DNA of 14,437 nt from Verrucomicrobiota bacterium (lineage in GTDB: Bacteria; Verrucomicrobiota; Verrucomicrobiia; Opitutales; Opitutaceae). Below the pieces are notes generated by a model, which was not told the origin of the DNA, ran no database searches, and saw nothing but the letters and a program-made list of their open reading frames with translations. The stretch lies in assembly GCA_023443985.1 (NCBI GenBank), contig JAEZSJ010000013.1, positions 1 through 14,437 on the forward strand. Reading direction: 5' to 3'. This document shows positions 8,412 to 14,437 of this stretch, in pieces; within the stretch, counting starts at the first letter, position 1, and each line of letters starts with the position of its first letter. A program made the translations under genes and the position numbers.

Positions 8412-9140
8412 ATGCTTCGCTCCATCCCGCCCGGCCGTTACCTCCTGATCCTCGGCGCGCTGCTCGCCGCCGTGATCGTCCGATCAGGCATCGGCGCTCA
8501 TTACCCGAATGACTGGCTGATGGAGAACGGCCTCGTGCTGCTCGCCCTCGGCGCCCTCGCGGCACTGTACCGGCGCTTCCCGCTCTCGCGCGTGAGCTAC
8601 ACCTTGATCTTCGTGTTCCTCTGCCTCCACGAGGTTGGCGCGCACTGGACCTACTCCGAAGTTCCCTACAACGACTGGACCCGCGCCCTCTCTGGCCGCT
8701 CGCTCAACGAGCTGTGCGGTTTCGAGCGCAACCATTTCGACCGGCTCGTGCACTTCTCCTACGGACTGCTCCTCGCCTACCCGATCCGCGAGCTGTTCCT
8801 GCGTGTCGCCGATGCCAAGGGCTTCTGGGGCTACTTCCTGCCGCTCGATGTCGTGATGTCTACGTCATTGGTCTATGAATTCATCGAGTGGGCCGCCGCC
8901 GTCGGCATCGGCGGCGACCTCGGGCAAGCCTACCTCGGCACGCAGGGCGACATCTGGGACGCGCACAAGGACATGGCGCTCGCCTCCTGCGGCGCGCTGA
9001 TCGCCATGACCGCCGTCGCCCTGATCAACTGGCGCCTGCACCGCGACTTCGCCCGGGACTTCGCCGCCAGCCTCTGCGTGAAACACCGCGCGCCGCTCGG
9101 CGAGGAAGCGATCGCCGCCGCCCGCCTGTCGCGCGATTGA
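8412..9140 (+). CDS. DUF2238 / YjdF-family inner-membrane protein
   Basis: A 242-residue polytopic membrane protein of the YjdF (DUF2238) family, whose function is not established. It has about six hydrophobic segments, for example residues 10-24, 38-54, 60-75, 113-130, 140-165 and 188-206. The family's conserved polar patches are all visible: 'HEVGAHWTYSEVPYNDW' (73-89), 'ERNHFDRLVHFSYGLL' (105-120), 'YEFIEW' (155-160) and 'GTQGDIWDAHKDM' (176-188). These His, Asp and Glu residues could line a metal or substrate site, which is inference. The ATG at 8412 is chosen because it opens on the first membrane segment; earlier in-frame starts would overlap the toxin gene. It is 70 bases after the toxin stop on the same strand, and ends 27 bases from a converging gene. 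Confidence 0.88.
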   Translation: MLRSIPPGRYLLILGALLAAVIVRSGIGAHYPNDWLMENGLVLLALGALAALYRRFPLSRVSYTLIFVFLCLHEVGAHWTYSEVPYNDWTRALSGRSLNELCGFERNHFDRLVHFSYGLLLAYPIRELFLRVADAKGFWGYFLPLDVVMSTSLVYEFIEWAAAVGIGGDLGQAYLGTQGDIWDAHKDMALASCGALIAMTAVALINWRLHRDFARDFAASLCVKHRAPLGEEAIAAARLSRD

Positions 9141-9167
9141 ACAACCGTTCCGGGCGCGCCGAGTCCT

Positions 9168-9971
9168 TCAGCGGGCGCCTGCCCGGTGGTCGGCCGCAAC
9201 CGCCGCCGGCTTCGGATCCTCGATCCGGACCTCCGCCCCGGCCCCGAAGCAGCGGCGCAGCTGCTCGCGGATCAACGGGTCGTCGTCGATCGAGGGCAGC
9301 ACCTGCTTCTGCACCACCGTGCCGTGCTCGGGGATGTAGAGGCACAGCCTCCGACCGTACAGAAACACGGCCGCCGCCGACTCGCGGCGAGCGCCCCTCG
9401 CGTCACGGTAGCTGAACCGCACCAGCCGCACCTCGCGGCGTTTCGAAAGGATCTTCGCCGCGCGATACCCGTCGCGATAGGCCGGGGTCACCGGTCCGTC
9501 ATCCGCGCCCCGCAGGGCCGGCCGACGCGTCGTCCACGAGTCGTCGAGCAGGGCCGCACCGGTCTGTCTGAACTGCGGGTAGAGCGAAAACACCGCCGCC
9601 TCGATCTCACGCCGGTCCTCCCGGCGCGCCGTCGGCACCGAGAGTTTTCGCACGCCGAAGTTGATGTCGTAGACGAAGAGCGCCCCGCGCCACTGGAACA
9701 CCGCCACCGCGTGCCCGGAGCCGGCCGAGTCGTCGTCCCCGAGATTCCCCCAGCGCAGCACACGCACCCAACGCGAGCCCTTCGCCTCGCGCCCACCCAA
9801 GTAGAGGTCGGCGAAACGCACCGAGTCCACAAAGCACGAGTTCGCCACCTCCAGCCGGTCGAACTTGAATGGCGTCTTCTCCGCCCGCGGCGCGCCGGCG
9901 ACAGCACCCGCTCCCGCGCAGAGGAGCGTGCCGCAACACGCGACCACGCGGATCAACGTCCACCAGTTCAT
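9168..9971 (-). CDS. Secreted protein of unknown family, possible Cys-His-Asp fold
   Basis: I do not recognise a named family. The 267-residue protein has a signal peptide at residues 1-27 (hydrophobic core with 'CAGAGAVAGAP'). In the mature part, 'NSCFVDSVRFADLYLGG' places C46 at the start of a helix. H87 in 'GHAVAVFQWRG' opens a strand, and D102 in 'ALFVYDINFG' lies 15 residues later. This order and spacing are those of papain-fold, C39 and transglutaminase-like enzymes, so a cell-envelope cysteine peptidase or a related non-catalytic fold is possible. The rest (110-267) is rich in Arg and has two further conserved-looking strands ('EVRLVRFSYRDA', 'AAVFLYGRRLCLYIPEHG'). The ATG at 9971 is chosen for the signal peptide; the open frame upstream is shadow of hflX. 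It is divergent from hflX across 87 bases. Confidence 0.65.
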   Translation of the reverse strand: MNWWTLIRVVACCGTLLCAGAGAVAGAPRAEKTPFKFDRLEVANSCFVDSVRFADLYLGGREAKGSRWVRVLRWGNLGDDDSAGSGHAVAVFQWRGALFVYDINFGVRKLSVPTARREDRREIEAAVFSLYPQFRQTGAALLDDSWTTRRPALRGADDGPVTPAYRDGYRAAKILSKRREVRLVRFSYRDARGARRESAAAVFLYGRRLCLYIPEHGTVVQKQVLPSIDDDPLIREQLRRCFGAGAEVRIEDPKPAAVAADHRAGAR

Positions 9972-10021
9972 CGCCGCGCACGGTAGAGGCTCGCCCGCGG
10001 TCCGCAATGCCCGCACGCGCG

Positions 10022-10049
10022 TTGACTCGGCGGTCCGCCCCGGAACACT
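10022..10049 (+). promoter_or_regulatory. Candidate hflX promoter close to the start codon
   Basis: TTGACT (10022-10027) and AACACT (10044-10049), spaced by 16 bases, match sigma-70 boxes at 5 of 6 and 3 of 6 positions. Initiation would fall near 10056-10060, at or beside the TTG start at 10059. The -10 box is weak, so this is tentative, but the geometry repeats that of the vapBC promoter. Confidence 0.25.
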
Positions 10050-10058
10050 CCCGCCACC

Positions 10059-11333
10059 TTGGTCATCGATCGCGAAGTCACTCCCACCCGCGCCTCCCGC
10101 GCACTCCTTGTCGGCGTGCAGACACCCGACATGCCGCCCGGCGAAGGCGCCGAGCTGCTCGAGGAGCTGAAGGAACTCGTCGGCAATCTCGGCCTCGAGA
10201 TCGCCGGCGCCGAGATCGTCCGCCTGCGCGAGCGGAACGCCCGTTTCCTGGTCGGCACCGGCAAGGCCGAAGAACTCATGACGCTGGCCGACACGCTCGA
10301 CGTCGACCTCATCGTCTTCGACGAGAACCTCTCCCCCGCCCAGGGCCGCAACTGGGAGAAGGAGTCCGACCGCGCCGTCATCGACCGCCAGGAGGTCATC
10401 CTCGAGGTCTTCAACCAGCGCGCGCAGACCCGCGAGGCCAAGCTCCAGGTCGAGCTCGCTCAGCTCGAGTACGCGTTGCCCCGCCTGAAACGCGCGTGGA
10501 CCCACCTCAGCCGCCAGCGCGGCAAGGGCAAGATGGGCGGCGAGGGCGAGACCCAGCTCGAGGTCGACCGTCGCCTCGTGCGCGACCGCATCACCTCGCT
10601 CCGCCATGAGCTGGCCGCCGTGGTGAAACAGCGCGCCGTGCAACGCCACCGGCGCCAGCGCGTGCCCGTGCCCAACGCCGCCATCGTCGGCTACACCAAC
10701 GCCGGCAAGTCCTGCCTCCTCAACCGCCTCACCGGCGCCGCCGTCCTCGTCCAGGACAAGCTCTTCGCCACGCTCGACCCCACCACCCGGCAGCTCCTCC
10801 TGCCCGACGGCCGCAAACTGCTCGTCACCGACACCGTCGGCTTCATCCGCCGCCTGCCCCACCGCCTCGTCGAGGCGTTCAAGGCCACGCTCGAGGAGAC
10901 TGTTGTCGCCGATTTCCTGATTCACGTGCTCGACCTCACCAACCCGCACGTCGAGAAACACCTCGAGGCCACGCTGGCCGTGCTGGGCGAGCTCGGCGCC
11001 GACACCAAGCGCACCATCACCGTCTTCAACAAGATCGACGCCGCCCGCCCGGAGACCGTCGAACTCGCCCGCGCCCGCCACCCCGACGCCGTCTTCCTCA
11101 GCGCCCTCACCGGCGCCGGGTTGGACCGGCTGCTCGCCCGCTGCAGCGAACTCACCAGCACCGCCGAGTTCGCCGCGCAGCTGCGCATCCCGCACGACCG
11201 CTACGACGTCGTCGCCCGCCTCCACGCCACCGGCGGCATCGTCGAGGAGCGCGCCGAGGACGATGCGGTCTACATCACCGGCCGCGTGCCCTTCGCCCTG
11301 CGCGACCTCGTCGCGCCGTACCTGGTGGAATAG
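10059..11333 (+). CDS. hflX: GTPase HflX, ribosome-splitting factor
   Basis: A 424-residue HflX. It binds the 50S subunit and splits stalled or vacant ribosomes, as in heat stress or antibiotic stress. The N-terminal domain (1-200) has 'RALLVGVQ', 'VGTGKAEEL' and the glycine-rich loop 'GKGKMGGEGETQLEVDRR' (155-172) that enters the ribosomal peptidyl-transferase centre. The GTPase domain shows G1 GYTNAGKS (211-218), G2 ATLDPTTR (237-244), G3 DTVGF (258-262), G4 NKID (324-327) and G5 SAL (348-350). The C-terminal domain ends in 'DLVAPYLVE'. TTG at 10059 is the only start codon between the preceding in-frame stop (10023) and the first conserved strand, so a TTG start is well supported. No Shine-Dalgarno sequence precedes it. 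dapF follows 163 bases downstream. Confidence 0.95.
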   Translation: MVIDREVTPTRASRALLVGVQTPDMPPGEGAELLEELKELVGNLGLEIAGAEIVRLRERNARFLVGTGKAEELMTLADTLDVDLIVFDENLSPAQGRNWEKESDRAVIDRQEVILEVFNQRAQTREAKLQVELAQLEYALPRLKRAWTHLSRQRGKGKMGGEGETQLEVDRRLVRDRITSLRHELAAVVKQRAVQRHRRQRVPVPNAAIVGYTNAGKSCLLNRLTGAAVLVQDKLFATLDPTTRQLLLPDGRKLLVTDTVGFIRRLPHRLVEAFKATLEETVVADFLIHVLDLTNPHVEKHLEATLAVLGELGADTKRTITVFNKIDAARPETVELARARHPDAVFLSALTGAGLDRLLARCSELTSTAEFAAQLRIPHDRYDVVARLHATGGIVEERAEDDAVYITGRVPFALRDLVAPYLVE

Positions 11334-11496
11334 CGCCCGCAGCGCCGGGCCGGAACGACCGAGCCCCGGTCCTCCCTCACCGCAACGCACCCCAAGCCTC
11401 CACGGCGGCGGGCGGGCGCGGCGTTTTCCGGATTCCTTCCGCCCCGTTTTCCGCTACGGCTTCTCGCTCTCTCCCTCCGCACTCCGCACCTCCGCC

Positions 11497-12342
11497 ATGC
11501 GCTTCACGAAATACCACGCCCTCGGCAACGACTACATCGTCATGGACCCGCGCACCGCCGGCCCGCTTCCGACCGACGCGCAGATCCGCCGCATCTGCCA
11601 CCGCAACTTCGGCATCGGTTCCGACGGCATCCTCTGGGGTCCGCTGCCCTCGACGCGCGCGCCCTTCGCGCTGCGCATCTTCAACCCCGATGCCTCGGAG
11701 GCCGAGAAGAGCGGCAACGGCATCCGCATCTTCTCCCGTTACCTCTACGACTGCGGCCTGGTGAAGGAGGAGCCGTTCGCCCTCGACACCGCCGGCGGTC
11801 TCGTCGAGGTCCGCATCATGAAGGGCGGCCGCTCGATCACCGTCGACATGGGCCGCGTGAGCTTCGACAGCGCCAAGATCCCCGTCGCCGGCCCCGCGCG
11901 CGAGGTCGTCAACGACACCATCACCGTGAAGGACCGCACCTTCACCTATTGCGCCGCCACGATCGGCAACCCCCACTGCGTCATCCCGCTGCCCACCGTG
12001 TCTCCGGATCTCGCACACACCTACGGCCCGCACCTCGAGACGCACGCCAACTTCCCCCGCCGCACCAACGTCCAGTTCCTCCAGGTCCTCGACCGCGCGA
12101 ACATCCGCATCGAGATCTGGGAGCGCGGCGCCGGCTACACGCTCGCCTCCGGTTCCAGCAGCTCGGCCTCGGCCGCGGTCGCCCGCCGCCTCGGGCTCGT
12201 CGACGACAAGGTCACGGTGCACATGCCCGGCGGCCAGATCGGCATCGAGATCGGCGCCGAGTTCGCCATCAAGATGACCGGCTCCGTCACCCGCGTCGGC
12301 GAAGGCACCCTCCACCCCGAGATGCTCGAAGGCGCCGAGTAG
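11497..12342 (+). CDS. dapF: Diaminopimelate epimerase-family protein lacking both catalytic Cys
   Basis: A 281-residue DapF-family protein of normal length. DapF converts L,L- to meso-diaminopimelate for lysine and peptidoglycan synthesis. The substrate-binding frame is intact: 'HALGNDYIVMD' (8-18), 'FGIGSDG' (38-44), 'FNPDASEAE', 'GNPHCVI', 'RRTNVQF' and 'ERGAGYT'. In E. coli and H. influenzae DapF the two acid/base residues are Cys73 (Q-C-GNG) and Cys217 (A-C-GTG). Here the codons are AGC at 11710 (S72, 'EKSGNG') and TCC at 12148 (S218, 'LASGSSSSA'). Both are serine. It could be a Ser-type variant of the epimerase, or act on another substrate. The ATG at 11497 opens on the first strand; the 163-base leader is pyrimidine-rich and has no Shine-Dalgarno sequence. 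It ends 55 bases from the converging cupin gene. Confidence 0.88.
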   Translation: MRFTKYHALGNDYIVMDPRTAGPLPTDAQIRRICHRNFGIGSDGILWGPLPSTRAPFALRIFNPDASEAEKSGNGIRIFSRYLYDCGLVKEEPFALDTAGGLVEVRIMKGGRSITVDMGRVSFDSAKIPVAGPAREVVNDTITVKDRTFTYCAATIGNPHCVIPLPTVSPDLAHTYGPHLETHANFPRRTNVQFLQVLDRANIRIEIWERGAGYTLASGSSSSASAAVARRLGLVDDKVTVHMPGGQIGIEIGAEFAIKMTGSVTRVGEGTLHPEMLEGAE

Positions 12343-12349
12343 CCGCTCA

Positions 12350-12374
12350 CGGCGGTGCGCCACCTTTGCCGCCG
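12350..12374. terminator. Weak hairpin between convergent dapF and cupin genes
   Basis: CGGCGG (12350-12355) and CCGCCG (12369-12374) can form a 6-bp stem with a 13-base loop in the 55 bases between two convergent stops. There is no T-run and the loop is large, so the assignment rests mainly on position. Confidence 0.2.
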
Positions 12375-12397
12375 GCCCGTCGCACCCGCGCCGCGCC

Positions 12398-12739
12398 TCA
12401 CGGCACCCGGATCACCATGTACTTCACGGGGCGGTCGCTGCAGTTGTGCAGCCCGTGCGTGGTGTGCTCGGGACAGAACACCGACGTCTGTGCGCCGACC
12501 CGCCGCGTCTCCTCGCCGAGCAGCACCTCCGCTTCACCCTCGAGGATGTAGATGATCTCCTCGCCCGCGTGTGCGTGCGGCGGGTGCGGCGCCTCGCCCG
12601 GATTGATCACCGAGACGTGCATCCGCAGTTGCCGCGCCCCGCTGGTCTCATCCACGAACGGCATCTTCATGCCGCGTTCGTGATGGAAGGCGCGGTGTTC
12701 GTCCCAACGGGCGATGCAGGGGTGTTCGGCGCGTTTCAT
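12398..12739 (-). CDS. Small single-domain cupin protein
   Basis: A 113-residue cupin-2 protein. Cupin motif 1 is textbook: H55-x-H57-x3-E61-x6-G68 within 'PHAHAGEEIIYILEG'. Motif 2 is 'CPEHTTHGLHN' with P90, H95 and N99; the usual Gly is replaced by H92. H55, H57, E61 and H95 would bind a divalent metal. Single-domain cupins of this kind include isomerases, dioxygenases and small-molecule sensors, so the reaction cannot be named. The ATG at 12739 gives a compact N-terminal arm ('MKRAEHPCIARWDEHRAF'), which also contains several His residues. No helix-turn-helix domain is attached. It lies 54 bases after the membrane-protein gene on the same strand and may be co-transcribed with it. Confidence 0.88.
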   Translation of the reverse strand: MKRAEHPCIARWDEHRAFHHERGMKMPFVDETSGARQLRMHVSVINPGEAPHPPHAHAGEEIIYILEGEAEVLLGEETRRVGAQTSVFCPEHTTHGLHNCSDRPVKYMVIRVP

Positions 12740-12793
12740 GTCCGGACGCTATCCGCCTGCGGTTGCGGCGCCAGTCGCGAGGGCCACGCCGGG

Positions 12794-13858
12794 TCAGGGC
12801 TGTGCCGCGGCTGCTGCGGCGGGGCGTTTGCGCAGGAAGAACGAGAGCACCAGCGCCGCCAGTCCGCCGAGCGCCAGCCAGAGCGCGGCCTTCAACGCCG
12901 CGCCGAGCACCACCTGCACGAGCGCGGTGATGAGGCTCACGAGCGTCTGGACCGCCAGCACGGGCACGTCCGGCGGCATCGAAGGCGCGATCACGAGCTG
13001 GAAGAACCAGTCGCCCAGCCCCGCGCCGGGCAGCGCGAAGAGCGCCGCCGCGCCGCCGGCGAGCAGGCAGGGCACGCCCCACCACAGCAACAGCCCGCGC
13101 ACCGAGCGCACAGCAAACACCGCCACTCCCACGAGCAGCAGCACCGCGACCAGCGGGCTCCAGCGCCCGACCGCGGCGAGCACCTGCACCCGGTCCCGGA
13201 CCTTTGCGAGCTTCGCGTACACCGTCTCCGCGCGGGTCGAGCCGCGGTCGCCGAAGAGGTCCACGCTGTCCGGCATCTCGTGCACAGCGGGCCCGATCAT
13301 CTCGCGGAAACGCGTGCGCAACTCCGGCAGTTGTTCCGCCGGCGGGCAGCAGTCCGTCGGCAGGTTCTGCAACCCGCCCGGACACGGCGGTTTCGTCTGC
13401 AGGATCCGGATATAGGCATCCTCGACGACACCGCCGGAAAGCCGTTGCTTCAGGTCGACCAGGGAGAGCTGCACCGCGGGCCGCGCGGCCGAAGAGTGCA
13501 CATATGCGAAAAACTGGTCGATCACCGCGTCCGACTGCACCCGCACGTAGTCCGGCGGAAGCGCCGCGGCGATCAGCACCTTCAGGTCCGCCTCGGCGAA
13601 CGCGCCGATCATCGAGCCCATGTCCTCGCTCCCCGGACCGGTGCCGGGTTTCGCCGCGTCGGCCGCCGCTTTGCCGATCGTGTCCGCCATGATGTCGGGC
13701 AGACGTTCGGCGAGGTGTTTGTCGCGCAGCACATCCTTGTAGGTCTGCGGGGCGAGCATCCGCGTGCCGAGCGGTCGCGCAAACACCGCGAAGACCGTGG
13801 CCATCACGAAGGCGGCGGCGAGCACCACCGCGAGGAATCGGGCAAGAAAGCGCAACAT
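12794..13858 (-). CDS. Membrane protein of unknown function with Cys-rich extracytoplasmic domain
   Basis: A 354-residue protein with one N-terminal membrane segment (about 8-28), a large soluble region (30-230), and three C-terminal segments (about 234-252, 256-276 and 305-341). The 'FARPLGTRMLAPQTYKDVLRDKHLAERLPDIMAD' start, split across residues 27-59, resembles uncharacterised membrane proteins seen in Chloroflexi and other phyla, but I cannot name a family. The soluble region contains 'PPCPGG' (C159) and 'TDCCPP' (C170, C171). This small cysteine cluster could hold a disulfide outside the membrane or bind a metal. The tail is Arg-Lys then Ala-rich. No catalytic motif is recognised. The ATG at 13858 opens directly on the first membrane segment. 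It is divergent from the EtfB-like gene across 130 bases and upstream of the cupin gene. Confidence 0.75.
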   Translation of the reverse strand: MLRFLARFLAVVLAAAFVMATVFAVFARPLGTRMLAPQTYKDVLRDKHLAERLPDIMADTIGKAAADAAKPGTGPGSEDMGSMIGAFAEADLKVLIAAALPPDYVRVQSDAVIDQFFAYVHSSAARPAVQLSLVDLKQRLSGGVVEDAYIRILQTKPPCPGGLQNLPTDCCPPAEQLPELRTRFREMIGPAVHEMPDSVDLFGDRGSTRAETVYAKLAKVRDRVQVLAAVGRWSPLVAVLLLVGVAVFAVRSVRGLLLWWGVPCLLAGGAAALFALPGAGLGDWFFQLVIAPSMPPDVPVLAVQTLVSLITALVQVVLGAALKAALWLALGGLAALVLSFFLRKRPAAAAAAQP

Positions 13859-13988
13859 GGTGCCCGGTGTCCTAACTGCCGCGACACCGCGCGTCCAGCC
13901 CGCGCCACGCCGCCCCCCCTTATTCGCGGCTTCCCAAGCGGCGCCTCCTCGTCCTCAATGGGCGTTCCCCGTTTACCCGTCACCAACG

Positions 13989-14437
13989 ATGAGCAATCCG
14001 TATCACATCGTCGTCTGCGGCAGCATCGTGCCCGACCCGCTGCAGACTCTCGAACCTCTCGCCACGCCCACCGGCCCGGCCCTCAAGAACGAGCTCATGC
14101 TCCCGGCCGTGCTCGACCCCTGGGCCGGCCACGCGCTCTTCGAGGCGGCCAACCTCGCCAAGCAGCTCCCCGGCTCCAAGGTCTGGCTCGTCGCCCTCGG
14201 CCCGAAGGCGAAGCTCCAGCAGGTCCTCATGACCGTCGCGCAGAAGGTCCCGTTCGAACTCGTCGCGATCGACGGCCCCGCCGGCGGTTTCACCGAGTCC
14301 GCCGAGATCGCGGCCGCCCTCGCCGAGGCGATCGGCGCCATCCCCGGCCTCGACAAGACCAAGCTCCTCGTCTTCGGCGGCTGGGAGTCCGCCTCCCGCG
14401 GCGCCGGCACCACGATGCAGATGGTCGGCGAGCGCCT
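13989..14437 (+). CDS. etfB: Electron-transfer flavoprotein beta-subunit-like, cut by window end
   Basis: The first 149 codons of an open frame that runs off the window. 'YHIVVCGSIVPDP' is the EtfB opening strand (compare 'KIVVCVKQVPD'). 'LDPWAGHALFEAANLAKQLPGSKVWLVALGP' corresponds to the 'ALEEA-RLKE' helix and 'VSLGP' strand of EtfB. EtfB with EtfA carries electrons from acyl-CoA and other dehydrogenases to the quinone pool. The copy differs from common EtfB: the Asn-Pro-x-Asp/Glu start of the helix is DPWAG, and the 'MGADRAI' turn is 'VAQKVPFELVAI'. The FAD/AMP-binding C-terminal region lies outside the window, so cofactor and partner are unknown; etfA would be expected next. The ATG at 13989 follows 'CACCAACG' with no Shine-Dalgarno sequence. 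It may be a diverged paralogue. Confidence 0.85.
   Translation, partial: MSNPYHIVVCGSIVPDPLQTLEPLATPTGPALKNELMLPAVLDPWAGHALFEAANLAKQLPGSKVWLVALGPKAKLQQVLMTVAQKVPFELVAIDGPAGGFTESAEIAAALAEAIGAIPGLDKTKLLVFGGWESASRGAGTTMQMVGER

Noticed and set aside
9153..9160. GGCGCGCC palindrome between the converging DUF2238 and unknown secreted protein genes
   Set aside because: An 8-base self-complementary site with no loop cannot form a useful hairpin and is common at this base composition.
11357..11371. Hairpin GACCG-5-CGGTC after hflX as a terminator
   Set aside because: Only 5 bp with no T-run, in a GC-rich leader. Chance pairing is likely.
9972..11390. Long minus-strand open frame antisense to hflX
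   Set aside because: It is a stop-poor shadow caused by high GC. The plus-strand reading has every HflX motif, while the antisense protein is repetitive in Gly, Ala, Glu and Asp without a recognisable domain.

Overview
The window is high-GC bacterial chromosome, densely packed with genes on both strands. The mix of genes suggests a Gram-negative, PVC-type bacterium, most likely an Opitutaceae-like verrucomicrobium. The pointers are a TonB receptor with an N-terminal 'TLPPF' segment, an outer-membrane barrel protein with a small N-terminal 'NGD-RI-G'-like domain, a DUF2238 membrane protein and an unusual EtfB-type protein. This assignment is a judgement from protein style, not from a marker gene. 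I see no rRNA, tRNA, CRISPR array, insertion sequence or phage gene. The only accessory element is a type II toxin-antitoxin pair.

Layout. 1-1640: a PaaI-type hotdog thioesterase and a secreted, probably outer-membrane barrel protein, both on +. The barrel gene is preceded by two mutually exclusive hairpins. 1694-4958: a TonB-dependent receptor on - and an MFS transporter on +, divergent across about 230 bp that holds an inverted repeat. 4987-7376: a small secreted BamE-fold protein and an Uup-like ABC-F ATPase, both on -. 7377-8341: the control region and genes of a VapBC-type toxin-antitoxin module, with two nearly identical 20-bp palindromes upstream. 8412-9140: a YjdF/DUF2238 membrane protein on +. 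9168-9971: a secreted protein of unknown family on -, with a possible Cys-His-Asp triad. 10059-12342: HflX GTPase and a DapF-type epimerase on +. 12398-13858: a cupin and a four-segment membrane protein on -. 13989 to the window end: an electron-transfer flavoprotein beta-subunit-like gene, cut by the edge.

Most genes look like housekeeping or envelope functions: ribosome rescue and splitting (ABC-F, HflX), peptidoglycan/lysine synthesis (DapF), outer-membrane uptake and inner-membrane transport. No single large pathway unites them. The points most worth following are: the DapF homologue, which has serine at both positions of the catalytic cysteines; the VapBC operator array, which may also touch the uup promoter; the switch-like hairpins before the barrel gene; and the general lack of Shine-Dalgarno sequences, with two predicted promoters sitting almost on top of their start codons.
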